A stretch of 64,000 bases of DNA from Epinephelus fuscoguttatus. Its lineage: Eukaryota > Chordata > Actinopteri > Perciformes > Serranidae. Every line of letters starts with the position of its first letter. Position 1 is the stretch's first letter. Below, in pieces: positions 16,201 to 26,900 of this stretch. Under the pieces are notes generated by a model. It did not search any database. It was not told the DNA's origin and saw only the letters and a program-made list of their open reading frames with translations. The stretch is from assembly GCF_011397635.1 (NCBI RefSeq), contig NC_064754.1, positions 31,786,543 through 31,850,542 of the forward strand. Direction: 5' to 3'. The position numbers were made by a program, and so were the translations under genes.

Positions 16201-19200
16201 CTGCTAAGGCACACACTTCTCAATCCCAACAACACCAGTTTCCTCATAAACCCTTATCTGAACTGTCCGGCAGAACTTTGCTTCAGTCTTCAGCAAGCGT
16301 AGCTGGCGACCTTTCCCCCAGCCCTCCACCCAGTGCATCCAACCTGCCTATTCCAGGCCAGTCCCCTGGTGAAGCAGGTGACTGGGGTGGTGGTGGAGAT
16401 GAGGGAACAGATGCTTTGAAGCGGGAAAGCCAAGGTCCTCGTAGTATCTGTGTCCCTTTTTCTCCTGATTCGTCTCAGGATAAGAAGGAACCTGAAGTCA
16501 TCATTTTATCTGACTCAAGTGAGGAGATGGAGGTAGTTCTTAGTTCCCGTAGTCCTTCACCAAATTCCCCTTGCGTCGTCCAGAACTTGCAGAGCTACAC
16601 CCAGATCAAACCTCAGCCAGTCCTGAAACCTAATGAACCTACCCAGAAGGATAAACAGTCTAGTAGTTTAGAGATTAGTCCTCATGATTCAGCTGCAGCG
16701 CCGGCTCAAAGTCGTCTAGATGACCAGGATCTTTTAGGCTGTTCTCCAGAAGTGTCCTGGCTGATCCCGTCCACACCGGTCCAGCCCGTAAGAAGCTCCA
16801 CAACCAGCTCCACTCAGACCAAAAGCAGCATGTGCAGGACGCAGCTGTTCCCTCGAGTCGACACTTCCTCACACTCATCTTCTGCTTTCTCCTCTCCTGC
16901 TTTACCTCTCAACAACAGACTGCAGACGTCCAACAGTTCAACCAGAGCTTCTGCCTACGTTGCCCCAACACAGGGAAGTGTTCCCAAATTAAAACTGGAC
17001 GAGACCAGTAGCGCCAGCTTGGATCTCAACCTTCCTTCTAAACGAACCACTAGTTGTGATTGGAGTAAAGATAGAGGAGTACTTGCAGCACCCCCGTGCC
17101 AACCTAAGCCCTCAACCATGACTTCCTTACAGGATACACCCCTCCATGCCCAGCTGCAGCCTTACAGCAGCACTCCCCTCCACACAGAGCTCCATAAGGC
17201 CCCCGTTCCTTTTGGCACCTCCCCTCTCCATAGCAACCTCGATAAGCAGAGGTCAACAAGTCAAGGAAAGCCATCTGAAAGCCCGGAGAAGACTGAGTTA
17301 GGGAGCTTTCATCTCTCCCACCTGTCTGACCCGTCAGAGCCACCCTCGTCTACCTCTCACAGAGGTCTTCAAAGTTCACAGAGGCACAGCGGGTCCTCTA
17401 GTCAAAGCCGACACTCTGTTGAGTCCAGCAGTCACAACAACACAGATGAGCTCAAGAGCAAGGGGATTAGAGATGAGGAAGGAGAAGTAGAGACAGAGTG
17501 TGAAAATAAAGGAGAGAAGGAAGAAGCAGAAACTGGATTGGCAGAAGCTGCTGAATCCAGTTTACAGCAGAGCTTCATGGACGAGCCCCCCATAGCTTTC
17601 AACGACTCGTGGGGTTTCGACGCCTGTGCAGACGTAGATGCGAACCCAGGCTGCTTCAGTCTGAGGCTGGAGGACAGCGGAGCTTCCAGCCAGCAAGGAG
17701 AGCGCAGCCTGGGACAACGAGAAACAGCCAGGTCACCCTCTTCTGTCGCCTGTCGACCTTCACCGTCCAAACACAGTGTCCATTTACTAAACAGCCACAG
17801 CAGTGTGACTGCATCCAAAGCTCACAGCACACAACCATCCAGCAGTGAACAGGCTCATTCAGACCTTTCCTTTACTCCTTCACCACCTAACCCCACCACC
17901 CGGACCCCACCAGAGATCAGCAACAGCCTCCTGGACTCCAAAGTATGGGACAGCTGGGAGGAGGAAGAGGAGGAGGAGGCTCTTCCTCTATCTCAAAGGG
18001 CGGATCCTTCAGTTCAGATCAAAACACCAGGTAAGTCATGACTGCTGTACTTTCTGTAAGTCACTGGAATTCAGTATCTGAGGTTTTGAAAAATCCATCC
18101 TGCCAACAGTGATATTATTTTTTGAGCAGACAGATACGCTGATTAATGTCAACATGCCTTCACAAGAGACTGGTTACGATTTCCATATCTTAAAGCATTA
18201 AAGAGTAAAACTGTAGCTGTTTGACAGAATCACATTTCCTCGATTAATATGCACATTTCTGCTGAAAGGTGTTTGGATCATCTGCTCTACAAAGCAGTCT
18301 GTGGTGTAAGTATGAAGTTGGTATTTCACTTCATGAGTTATTATTGTATTCCCAAGACTCTCATACATGTACACAAACAGGTAGAAACAAACTGGTAGGG
18401 CTACAACTAACGATTATTTTCATTGTCGACTAATCTGTCGATTATTTCTTCGATTAGTCGACTAATCATTTCATCGAAAAATATGTTAAAATGTTGAAAA
18501 ATGTCGGTCTGTCTCTCCCAAACCCCAAAATCATGTCATCATGTTTCGTACTCACGCCAAAGGGATTTAGTTCACCGTCATGGGAGAGTGTGTAAAGCTG
18601 CCAATATTTGAACGTAAGAAGCTGCAATAAGAGTATTTTGGGGTACTTTTATAGTCGATTAATCATCGATTAGTCATCAATTAGTCGACTAATCGTTGCA
18701 GCCCTACAAACTGGTAATATTGGTGGAGATTCTCATTCATCCAAGTCATGGCAATCTTAAGTGTTATATCGTAGGCACCTGGACTTGCTTGAGTTTCTTG
18801 AAGACGTTTCACCTCTCATCCAAGAGGCTTCTTCAGTTCTAACAGACTGGTGCAGACACACAGTTTAAAGCCAGTGACTCCGACTGCTAAAATGATATAA
18901 CAGCCAAATGTAGATATTAATTGTTTGAGGCCTTCTCGAGTTGCTGACACTGATTTATTGATTGTTTCTATGCCCGTTTTTAATAAAAAAAACTAAAACA
19001 ATGAATCCATTAATTGATTAGTCAGAATTAATTGACAACAATTCTGATAATTGATTAAATTTAGGCCTGCATCTGACCATTGTTTTATCAATGCCTATCA
19101 CAGTTTTCTAAATTCCACATCTTTACACATCTTGTTTTGTCTAATCAACATTCTAATAACTCCAAAATATTCAATTTACTGTCACAGAAGGTGTTTTGGT

Positions 19201-22200
19201 AGGAAAAAAAATGACTCAATAAGCAGTTAAAATAGTTGCTAATTTAAATTTCTCTCAAACAAATCAATGAACCCACATTTTGTATCAGCTCTAATTAAAT
19301 GCTTAGAGTTCCAGTGTGTTGGGTTTAGGGGCATGTGTTGGGATAAATGGTATTTAATAATAGTATATGCCATTATAATATAATAAGTGTGTTTTCTTTA
19401 GTTTAAAATCAACTGAAACTAAGATTGTGTGTTTGTTACCTTCGAATAAGCCATTTATATCTAGATACAGAGTGGGTCGTCCTCCATGGAGTCTGACATG
19501 CTTTCTCTAGTAGCCCTGAACGAAAAAGACAAACCCTGGCTCTAGATAGGTCCAGTCCCGTTTTTTGGACTTCATGTAAGCTACCTCAGTTCTCCTACAC
19601 GCTTGGAAAACAGGAGCCGTTTCAGTTCTGCAGCCTCACTGCTAGATGTCACTAAATCCTGCACACGAGACCTTTAAGCCCACTGTCACCAAGAACACTG
19701 TTCATCCTCTGGCTCCAGATTCTCCAATAAGGATCTGCTCTTTTATGTCATTGTAACTACTTTTTGGGGTTTTGAACTGTTGGATGGACAAAACAAGACA
19801 TTTAAAAAAAATGTTTGAACATAAAACATAAAGACCTAACAATATGATTCATGAACAACATGACTCAGTGATTCATGGACAGTGATTCACGTATGCTCTG
19901 ATGAAGGTCTGATAGACTGAAAGCTCAAAGCGAAACACTGCATAGATGTGACTTAGCAGAAGGTTTTTTCCACCAGTTGGACTTAGTGATGTTTCAGCAC
20001 CTTGCTAAGACTAAGCTTGGTGGAGCGGTTGTTGTCCTGCATCATGGACTAAACAATAAATTCATGGATAAATGAATCAATAATGAAATCAGTCCTTAGT
20101 TTCAGCCCTCCTTTTTTTGTTGGGTGCAGCACTTTTTTTATTCCATGGATAACTGGCCAAACGTAGATAACATTGTGGGACATCTCAGTGTTTGTTGCTC
20201 ATTAAGAGATCTTTCAGCTTTCTAATATTGTCAGCGGCAGATTTTAGGTTTTGGTGTCAGTCCCAGAATAACACTGCAGCTCCAGAACCCAGTGATTTCA
20301 GTAAGCTGCTGCATCCACAGCCACACTTTTGTTCAGTCACACAATCTGGCTAAATAGTTATAGTATAATTACAGTTTGTCCACATGCCCACCTTTCTATA
20401 AAAACAACTAGTCCATGTGTGCCTTTGGTTTTGCTCGAAATACTGTAAACTGTAGTTAATTACTGAAGGAAAACAGGTTCATCAACTTAAACCAGTATTA
20501 CGCTCTGAACACAGTGTAAATGATACCTTGCAGTGTTAATTCAGGTGCATAAATCAGACTGTAGTCTTAAATAATGTCTTCTTGTTTGTGTCTCCACAGT
20601 GACATCACACAATAAAAGACGTCGCACCCTGGTGCCCATCACCCCACTGCCCCACTACTCTGACATGGACACGCCGGAGCTCAAGAACAAGCTCAACAGG
20701 TCAGCAGGTTCACTCTCATCCCAGCCCTGACGTTACAGAAAGGGTGACGAAGGGCCACTGTGTTTTTGTCTAATAAAGGCAATTAACTGAGGAGCCTATC
20801 CAGTTACCTCCCGCTGTGTCTCTGTCAACTTAGTCTGTCTGGCTCTGAACTCTGTCTCAGGCTGCTTTCCTCTCGTCCATCTGTCAGTTCGTCTGCCCTC
20901 ACTTACTTTCCTTTCCCATGCAGGTTTGGTGTTCGGCCTTTACCGAAGCGCCAGATGATCCTCAAACTGAAAGAGATCCACCAGTACACCCACCAGCTGG
21001 TCAGCTCTGACTCTGAGGATGAGGCGCCGTCAGCGGGCCGCACAGTTCGGATGAAGCAGCCGCCCACTGGTTCAGAGGCTCCTGGCAACAGGCCGGTCTC
21101 CTGCACCCAGAGAGTGAAGTTTAAAGAGCCGAGAGCCCCCGCTGCCATCTCCCCTCTGAAAGCCAGCAGAGAGGAGGAAGCAGAGCTGCTGTCTGCTTCT
21201 CAGGGCTCCAACACCTCGTCAACTGCTGCCAGTGAAGAATCTGAAAGGTACTGTGTGCGTTTAAGTGCGTGGATCATCTCGTAACCGCACACTTAAGGCA
21301 TCGAACATTCTGTTTTTGTTGCCAGGCATATTTTCGGAGACATCAGTCAATATTTTGTACACTCATGTTCAAATGATGGCATCAGTAGAAGTCCTGTCAC
21401 ACAGCACACACCTGCACAGGTTGTACCAATGTGGTGTCCTTTAAATACGTTGACATACAAAATATAGAAAAATATGTAACAGAGTCGAGTGAGCTTTGAG
21501 AAAAACTGTCAAACTTTTTATGGTATCACCGTCTTAAATTTAAGTTTTTTATCCTTTGCTTTGTTGCATATAATTGTAAAATTCAGTATCTTTGGGTTTT
21601 GGACTTTGGTCAACCAAAAGAAGTCATGTGTATTAGAGTGGCATCAAAGACACAGTGGCACCAAGAGGACAATTTACAAACTACAGTTATCAGCAGAACT
21701 TGGCTCACTAGTGGCCGATGGCTAGGCAGCCTCCACCAGTCACACAGGGACGTGATCCAACCGGAGCAGTGGGTACAGCTCCAGAGACAGCAGGTCCCTT
21801 TTGGCCTCTGTCTGAATGTACTGTTCATTTTAAGGCACATTAACATGAAGTTTCTGGCTGAACCCCAGCAGTGGGGGCAGCGCTATAACCCTGAAAATGT
21901 GACTGAGTGAATGCCACCACTTTCTATTTCAAATTAAAAGCCCTTGTTTCCACAGTCCAGCAGCTATCTGCTTTCTCCTGCTACAAACTACTATTATTAT
22001 GTTGACCTTTAAAAATCAGTCGACCTCTTACGTGTCTATATATGTGACATTAGGCTCATTAGGTGTTTTTTTTTTTGTTTTTTTACATTTGATTGACAAA
22101 ATGATATTTAAGAAAACAATCTCTTCTGAGAGTAATTGTTAGATTCAGCTCTAGTTGGCAGCATTCATTCATGTTTATGAAATATACTGTCTTTGGAATC

Positions 22201-23080
22201 AAGTTTCAACTTGTCTTGTGAGCAGTTAGTGTTTCCAGTTGACACAACATTTTTGGAGGCATATGTATAAGATTTAAAGGAGCAGTGTGTAAGATTTAAG
22301 GGAATTTAGTGGCGGCTAAAACTGTGAATGGCCCCATCTAGAGCCAGTGTGTAGTTCTGGACCCACTCCCTTTGTAGATATAAACTGCTCATTCTAAGGT
22401 AACAAAACACAACTATTCTTATTTTCAGATGATTATACACTAATGAAAACACACTTGTGTTATATTCCATTTTTGCAAACATATCCCCCTGTTGTATAGG
22501 TGTCTGTACAATGACAATAAATCGAATCTTAAATCCTTCACATTGGAGTGTTAAGAGAAGCCTAACACTCTTTCCAGCTTCTTTTTAAATTCAGGTTGTA
22601 AGACAGTGTATAACTGTCACGTAAATATGGTACTTATAGCTTTGAATAAAAATATCATAAATTCGTTATGTGCGTCTAACCACTTTGCTGTCTCTCAGCA
22701 GGTCCAACCCAGAGCTGTGCCTCTCCTCCGACTCAGACAGCGACGGTGGCATCTCTGCCTCCCAGTCAGCGAACCGCCTTCAGGATCGCCTCCAGGCTGT
22801 GCGCTCCTTCATCCTGTCTGACTCCGCACTGTACAGTCAGATCCTCCAGTACCAGCCTCTGGTCTTGTCCCAGCTCCAGGAGCGACTCAAAGCAGCAGGG
22901 ATCCGCCTGGGTGCCACCAAGCTGGCAGACTACCTGGACTCCCAGTGCATCACCTTCACCACAGCCAAGCCGGGCCACTCCGCACCCAGCCGCAGGCGGG
23001 GCAGGAAGACAGGCAAGGGGGCAAAGGTCGCGGGTGGAAGCACAGCAGGCAGGAAAAAGGCTATTACAGCTATGATTTAA
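7277..23080 (+). CDS. slx4: SLX4 structure-specific endonuclease subunit (BTBD12/FANCP)
   Basis: Nuclear scaffold that binds and activates SLX1, MUS81-EME1 and XPF-ERCC1 in crosslink repair and Holliday-junction resolution. Coding exons: 7277-7745, 8743-8950, 9043-9261, 9479-9708, 10763-11058, 11284-11530, 13867-14060, 14355-14501, 15193-15362, 15629-18030, 20600-20699, 20924-21247, 22702-23080. All phases join, giving about 1794 residues (human protein about 1834). Domains in order: N-terminal MDDSDQDF, then RMQQFKR; two UBZ4 zinc fingers (FFCQICQRDL... and CPICGKKFKSQKS..., exons 2-3); an XPF-binding MLR-like segment (SDFYTPELREFFMPWEA, exon 5); a BTB domain (exons 8-10, MVNNPQLSDLQLQVDSGEV); an acidic, Ser-rich giant exon with a SUMO-interaction-like motif EVIILSDSSEE (about 16497); the SAP/MUS81-binding region (FGVRPLPKRQMILKLKEI, exons 11-12); and the C-terminal SLX1-binding CCD (LYSQILQYQPLVLSQLQERL). 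A GCT/CCT run at 7683-7730 encodes polyAla-polyPro. The last exon has a tandem CAGCAG acceptor. Confidence 0.93.
8220..8335 (+). mobile_element. Fragment of a non-LTR retrotransposon reverse transcriptase
   Basis: Within slx4 intron 1. One frame reads SIYVPTLTYGHVLWVVTER and then stops, which resembles the C-terminal RT region of teleost LINEs. It is short and decayed; the family is not assigned. Identification rests on memory of the motif. Confidence 0.5.
9785..9970. repeat. Dispersed teleost repeat fragment in slx4 intron 4
   Basis: Contains a block around 'ggacaaaacaagacaatt' that recurs in altered form at about 19785-19800. This marks it as interspersed repeat rather than unique sequence. 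Boundaries are unclear. Confidence 0.35.
10301..10371 (+). other. slx4: Candidate alternative terminal exon of slx4
   Basis: Preceded by a pyrimidine-rich acceptor (ctctttgtctttgtaag, AG at 10299-10300). Joined to the phase-1 end of exon 4 (9708), it stays open for 23 residues ending in QYQLQKLMAE and then reaches a stop at 10369-10371. It is GC-rich and lysine/glutamine-rich within an AT-rich intron, so it looks coding. It would yield a truncated SLX4 of about 398 residues that keeps the UBZ4 fingers but lacks the MLR, BTB, SAP and CCD. No canonical AATAAA was seen just downstream, so it may instead be an exon relic. Confidence 0.3.
12725..13808. mobile_element. hAT-like non-autonomous DNA transposon in slx4 intron 6
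   Basis: The ends are inverted repeats (TAGGGCTGGGCGATA at the left, TATCGCCCAGCCCTA at the right) of the type common in fish hAT MITEs. Next to both ends are further 'atcgattt' motifs. Flanking sequence is TTACAAACTG on the left and TTACATAGTG on the right: a similar but imperfect pair, so the 8-bp target duplication is not clean. No transposase frame is present. A CA microsatellite (13408-13434) lies inside. Confidence 0.65.
13408..13434. repeat. (AC)n microsatellite
   Basis: Uninterrupted alternating AC run of about 27 bases inside the hAT-like element. Confidence 0.9.
18396..18706. mobile_element. hAT MITE with perfect 8-bp target duplication
   Basis: Element of 311 bp in slx4 intron 10. 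The ends are TAGGGCTACAACTAACGATTA and TAATCGTTGCAGCCCTA (inverted). It is flanked on both sides by the identical octamer CAAACTGG (18388-18395 and 18707-18714). An 8-bp duplication is diagnostic of hAT transposition. The subterminal regions are rich in palindromic 'gattagtcgactaatc' motifs. There is no coding capacity. Confidence 0.9.
18725..18870. repeat. Dispersed teleost repeat fragment
   Basis: Contains a block (about 18800-18835, 'gaagacgtttcacctc...') recognised from memory as a frequent interspersed sequence of fish genomes. The class is not determined from this piece alone. Confidence 0.4.
19470..19680. repeat. MITE-like repeat in slx4 intron 10
   Basis: Ends with the common fish motif 'cactaaatcctgcacacgagacctttaa', the reverse complement of the 'ttaaaggtgcagtgtgtag' start seen at 30832. 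Related pieces occur at about 22275-22370 and 30832-30900. No coding potential. Confidence 0.45.
22275..22570. repeat. MITE-like repeat in slx4 intron 12
   Basis: Begins 'aaaggagcagtgtgtaag' and shares the family sequence of 30832 and, in inverse, 19680. Non-coding. Confidence 0.45.
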
Positions 23081-23933
23081 AACTTTTTGAATGCAAGGAA
23101 GGTTTGAGTAGAAACTGAGAGGCGGCAGGTTTTATTAAGTGCTTTTGTGTGACAATAACTTGAAGCAGAAGAAGCCATGAGAACAGTTGTTCTTGGATAG
23201 CTGGTACCAGAAGGACTTTTACCAGTTTGTTTAAAACTATGTAAAAATACAAATATTTCCTCAGGAAAAGTTTTATAATTTAAGTTTGTTTGAAATGTTG
23301 TATTATGAACCCAGTGTGAAAATGTGAAAATTAAAAAATGGTAAATGTTACTATGGTTCACTGTCGCAAACGGTTCCTTAGCTTTGATTCACTCTCGTCT
23401 TGCTCTGTAAATTTCACACAATTTATGTATGTGATGGTATAAAAATAATCTTACAACCCAGCCAGGTATTATCATGATCATAAATGTGCCTCATAGGGAC
23501 AAAAAATTCACTAAAATATTTCCTAATTACAAATTCCATCAGACAAGAAATTTTTGAAAAACATTTTACTTTTTTTGCTTTTCAACAGATTTATATCCAA
23601 AGATCAGCCAAGATGTACATACAGCCGAGAACACTTGAGAAAGGAGGCAGGGTTCTCACAACTTCTATCCGATACGTCATTCAAGTAGAGGCGGGTCCTT
23701 TGTAGCAGCACAATCACGTCAGCGCTGTCAGAGGGTTTGTGTTGTGCACCCAGTGTTTCTTCTCTCTCTACAGCAGCGTGAAGCGCAGGGCATCGAATCA
23801 GATTCCAAATTACACGCGACCTTTTCGCACCGCAAGTCTCGGAGACTCGCTTCGCCTCCTCTTCACCCTTACGACGCCCTCACTGTGGAGCATCAGCGCG
23901 GTGCTTCCTGTCTTGGCTCAAAGCCTCACCCAG
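23081..23933. other. Convergent intergenic space / overlapping 3' UTRs of slx4 and mcrip2
   Basis: Lies between the slx4 stop and the mcrip2 stop. A variant polyadenylation signal ATTAAA occurs at 23330-23335 on the plus strand for slx4. The rest has no supportable gene; frames here are short. Confidence 0.5.
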
Positions 23934-26900
23934 TCATGACAGGTTGGCAATGTTGGCAAGGAAGCGCTGGGCCCACCACTCCTCCAGATCTATGGGCACA
24001 AAGTCTGCACAGGAAGAGACAACAGAGGGGATGAAGAATTAAAGCATGATCATGTTCTATGATTGATTCATCTTGTTCATTAATTATTGACTTTGTCACA
24101 TGGATACTAAAGTCAAATTCATTTTAGGACAACAAGAGGTGACAAAATGTCAGCCAAGTATGGAAGTGCATTACTATACTCAGTTACTGATTGAGTTACT
24201 TATTACAGCTGTTACTGTTGTTTTTATTAGGGGTTGTTGCTCATCTTGTCCCAAAAGATTAGATGTTTATACACCCATCAGCCTAAACATTAAAACCACT
24301 GACAGGTGAAGTACATTGCAATGTTCTGCTAGGGGCCCTTGAGTCTTCTCATTCATTGACACACACCACCCGCTCATGACAGTAGCTCCTCAGTGGCAGT
24401 GACCCCCCAGCAGGACAGTACGCCATGCTACATCGCAAAAACAGCTCAGGAATGGCTTGAAGAGCGTGACAAAGAGCTCAAGGCATGGACCTGGCCTCCA
24501 AATTTCCTTGATCCCAATTCGAGCATACATGAAGATGTGCAGGTAGCCTATCTCTCAGCCCACAGGACTCCAAGGATCAGCCACCATCGGTTAGGTACCA
24601 GACTCCATGGGACACACCCCAGACCTCCCATGTTCATGGTCTCACAGGTCAGAGCCAAGTCCGATCATAGGTGGCCCCACTGGATCAGACTTGTCTTTGG
24701 GGTACCGGCACGTACCAGGGATGCTTGAGCGGCGATGCCTTGAGCTTTTTGTCACGTTCTTCAGGCCATTCCCGAGCAGTCTTTGTGGTGTGGCATGGCA
24801 CATTGTCCTGCTTGGGGGGCTACTGCCATCGGAGATTGTACCGTTGCCATAAGAGGAAGGCACTTGCGTTTGGAGCATGTCAAGTGGCATCCACATGAAT
24901 GCCAGGACCAAAAGTTTCTCAGCAGATAACAGTAACAAGAGGATTAATGTTGTTTTCTTCACCTGTCAGTGGTTTTAATGTTGTGGCTGATCATTTTAAA
25001 CAAGAGTCTACACTCATGCTAGCAGCTCTGTGAGGCTGTACTAGAGCATAGTGGTGCTTTGAGCTAAATGCTAACATCAGCATGCTAACATGATGTTTAG
25101 CAGGTATAATGTTTACCAATTGAGTTTAGTGTGTTAGCATGCTGACATATGCTAAAGCACAAAGTACAGCTGAAGCGGATGGGGATGTCATTAGTTAGCA
25201 GGTATTTAATCATAAACCGGTGTTGACCCGATGATAAATGAAGAGTCAGAGGGTTAAACAAGTTCTTGGAGTTCAGTCTGAGGACAACATGAATACATTT
25301 AATGGCAATCCATCCACTAGTCATTGAGACATTTCACCCAAAACCACAACCACACTTTTCAACCTCATGGTGGCACTAAAGGTAGACTTCATCCTCTGGG
25401 GATCATGAATGTCTGTACGAACTTTTGCCGCCATCTATGTAAAAGTTACTGAGATATTCCAGTCTTGATCCAACCCACCAGCTGACAAAGCCATCCACAG
25501 AACCACGGTGCTAGTGTGGCTAAAGAATACAAGTGCCTCAAATCCACAGTAAAATACAAGAAATGTCCCTTTTACTCTTAAGTGAATCTGTTACAACCTC
25601 TGAGGGCAGTGTGCCAGGGAAGGAACCGGAGCAGACGGGTGTGTGCGAGGCGAGACAAGACACGCTGCTACAATCAGCGGTCTGGGCTGGTTTATCTGGA
25701 ACAGCCAGGTTCTCATACGCCGACAAAGAGTTAAAAATTAAAGCAGATTATTACAACAGTTAACCTCTGGCTACAGATAAAGCTGAGCCAAAAAAAAAAC
25801 ACCTCATGTGATAAGTGCGGAGACATGAGAGGAGCCGTTCACCTTTCCTCTGGTGTTTAACTAACCGGGGATAATAAAAACACGGCAGGATGACTGGTTC
25901 AAAGTTCAGAGGGTTATAAAGTAGGAAGAAGGTTATCTGTTTTGGGATGCCGTAAAACTGTGAGTAGTGAGATTTAACGAGAGTGGATTCACTTTGTTGT
26001 AGTATTGTGCTAATCAAAATGACACCCTGTGTTAAGGTGGAGGGGGAGATGCAGGTACTTACTCTTCATCGCAGCACCGGGAGTCTTCTCAGTGTACTGA
26101 ATGGGCGCCTGGCTGTCAGATGACTCCCCATTGTCCCTGTCCCCCAGCTTCCTCTCCACCTCCTGCCATGCTGCAAGCAAACACATAGAATATATGCTGA
26201 ATTAACTGAGATGCTAACTTGGTCAACGGAAATCTGGCTGCTCCCTGCATATAGGCTTTTTAATAGGAAGTAAAAAATATAACTAATTAACTTTTCTTTC
26301 TACATTTCTGAACTTAGCCCTGACACTGGATCAGAGGAGGCAACATCTGCACAGCACTGACCCCTTTCAGGATAATGTAAATAGTTGTGTGAAGGCTAAT
26401 TTGGTCTGCAGTGTGTGTTTTATTTGCTGTGGATGAAGGTCTCCCAGCTTCACCCCCTGATAAGCCTCATGGTTTTGTTGCAGTTGAAGAGTCCTCATCT
26501 CGCCTTGCACACAAACTGTCTGCAGCACATTGTTTGCTCACAGGTGGAGCAGTCCAACTTAAACTAACGTGTTGATGTCAAAGAACGAATAAACCAGCTG
26601 TATGTTCGGAGGTGACATTTGTCGTCACGGTGAACATGTTCAGCTCGAGTGAGAGGCATCAGGTTTTCTATCTTAAAACAAGTCGACAGACTGCGCCGGA
26701 GGTCACAAAAGGACACCACAGAGCGGTCTGCGCCGGCGGCAGTCCAAGAGCAACACAGATAACTGGTTCATGCCGATTCAGCTCTGCAAGTCATTCATTT
26801 CCACCAAGGCATGAAGTATTGGCCAGCAAGTGGAGCATGCTGGGTAAACTTCAAGACAGGGAGAGTGGCGCAGGGCCGGGATTTTTAATCACTGTTGGGT

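Noticed and set aside
21489-21910. Possible extra slx4 or nested gene frames
   Set aside because: The start shares sequence with dispersed repeats and the frames overlap each other; no conserved motif.
23744-24034. A 96-codon plus-strand frame near the mcrip2 3' end
   Set aside because: Runs antisense over the last mcrip2 exon; no start context or similarity.
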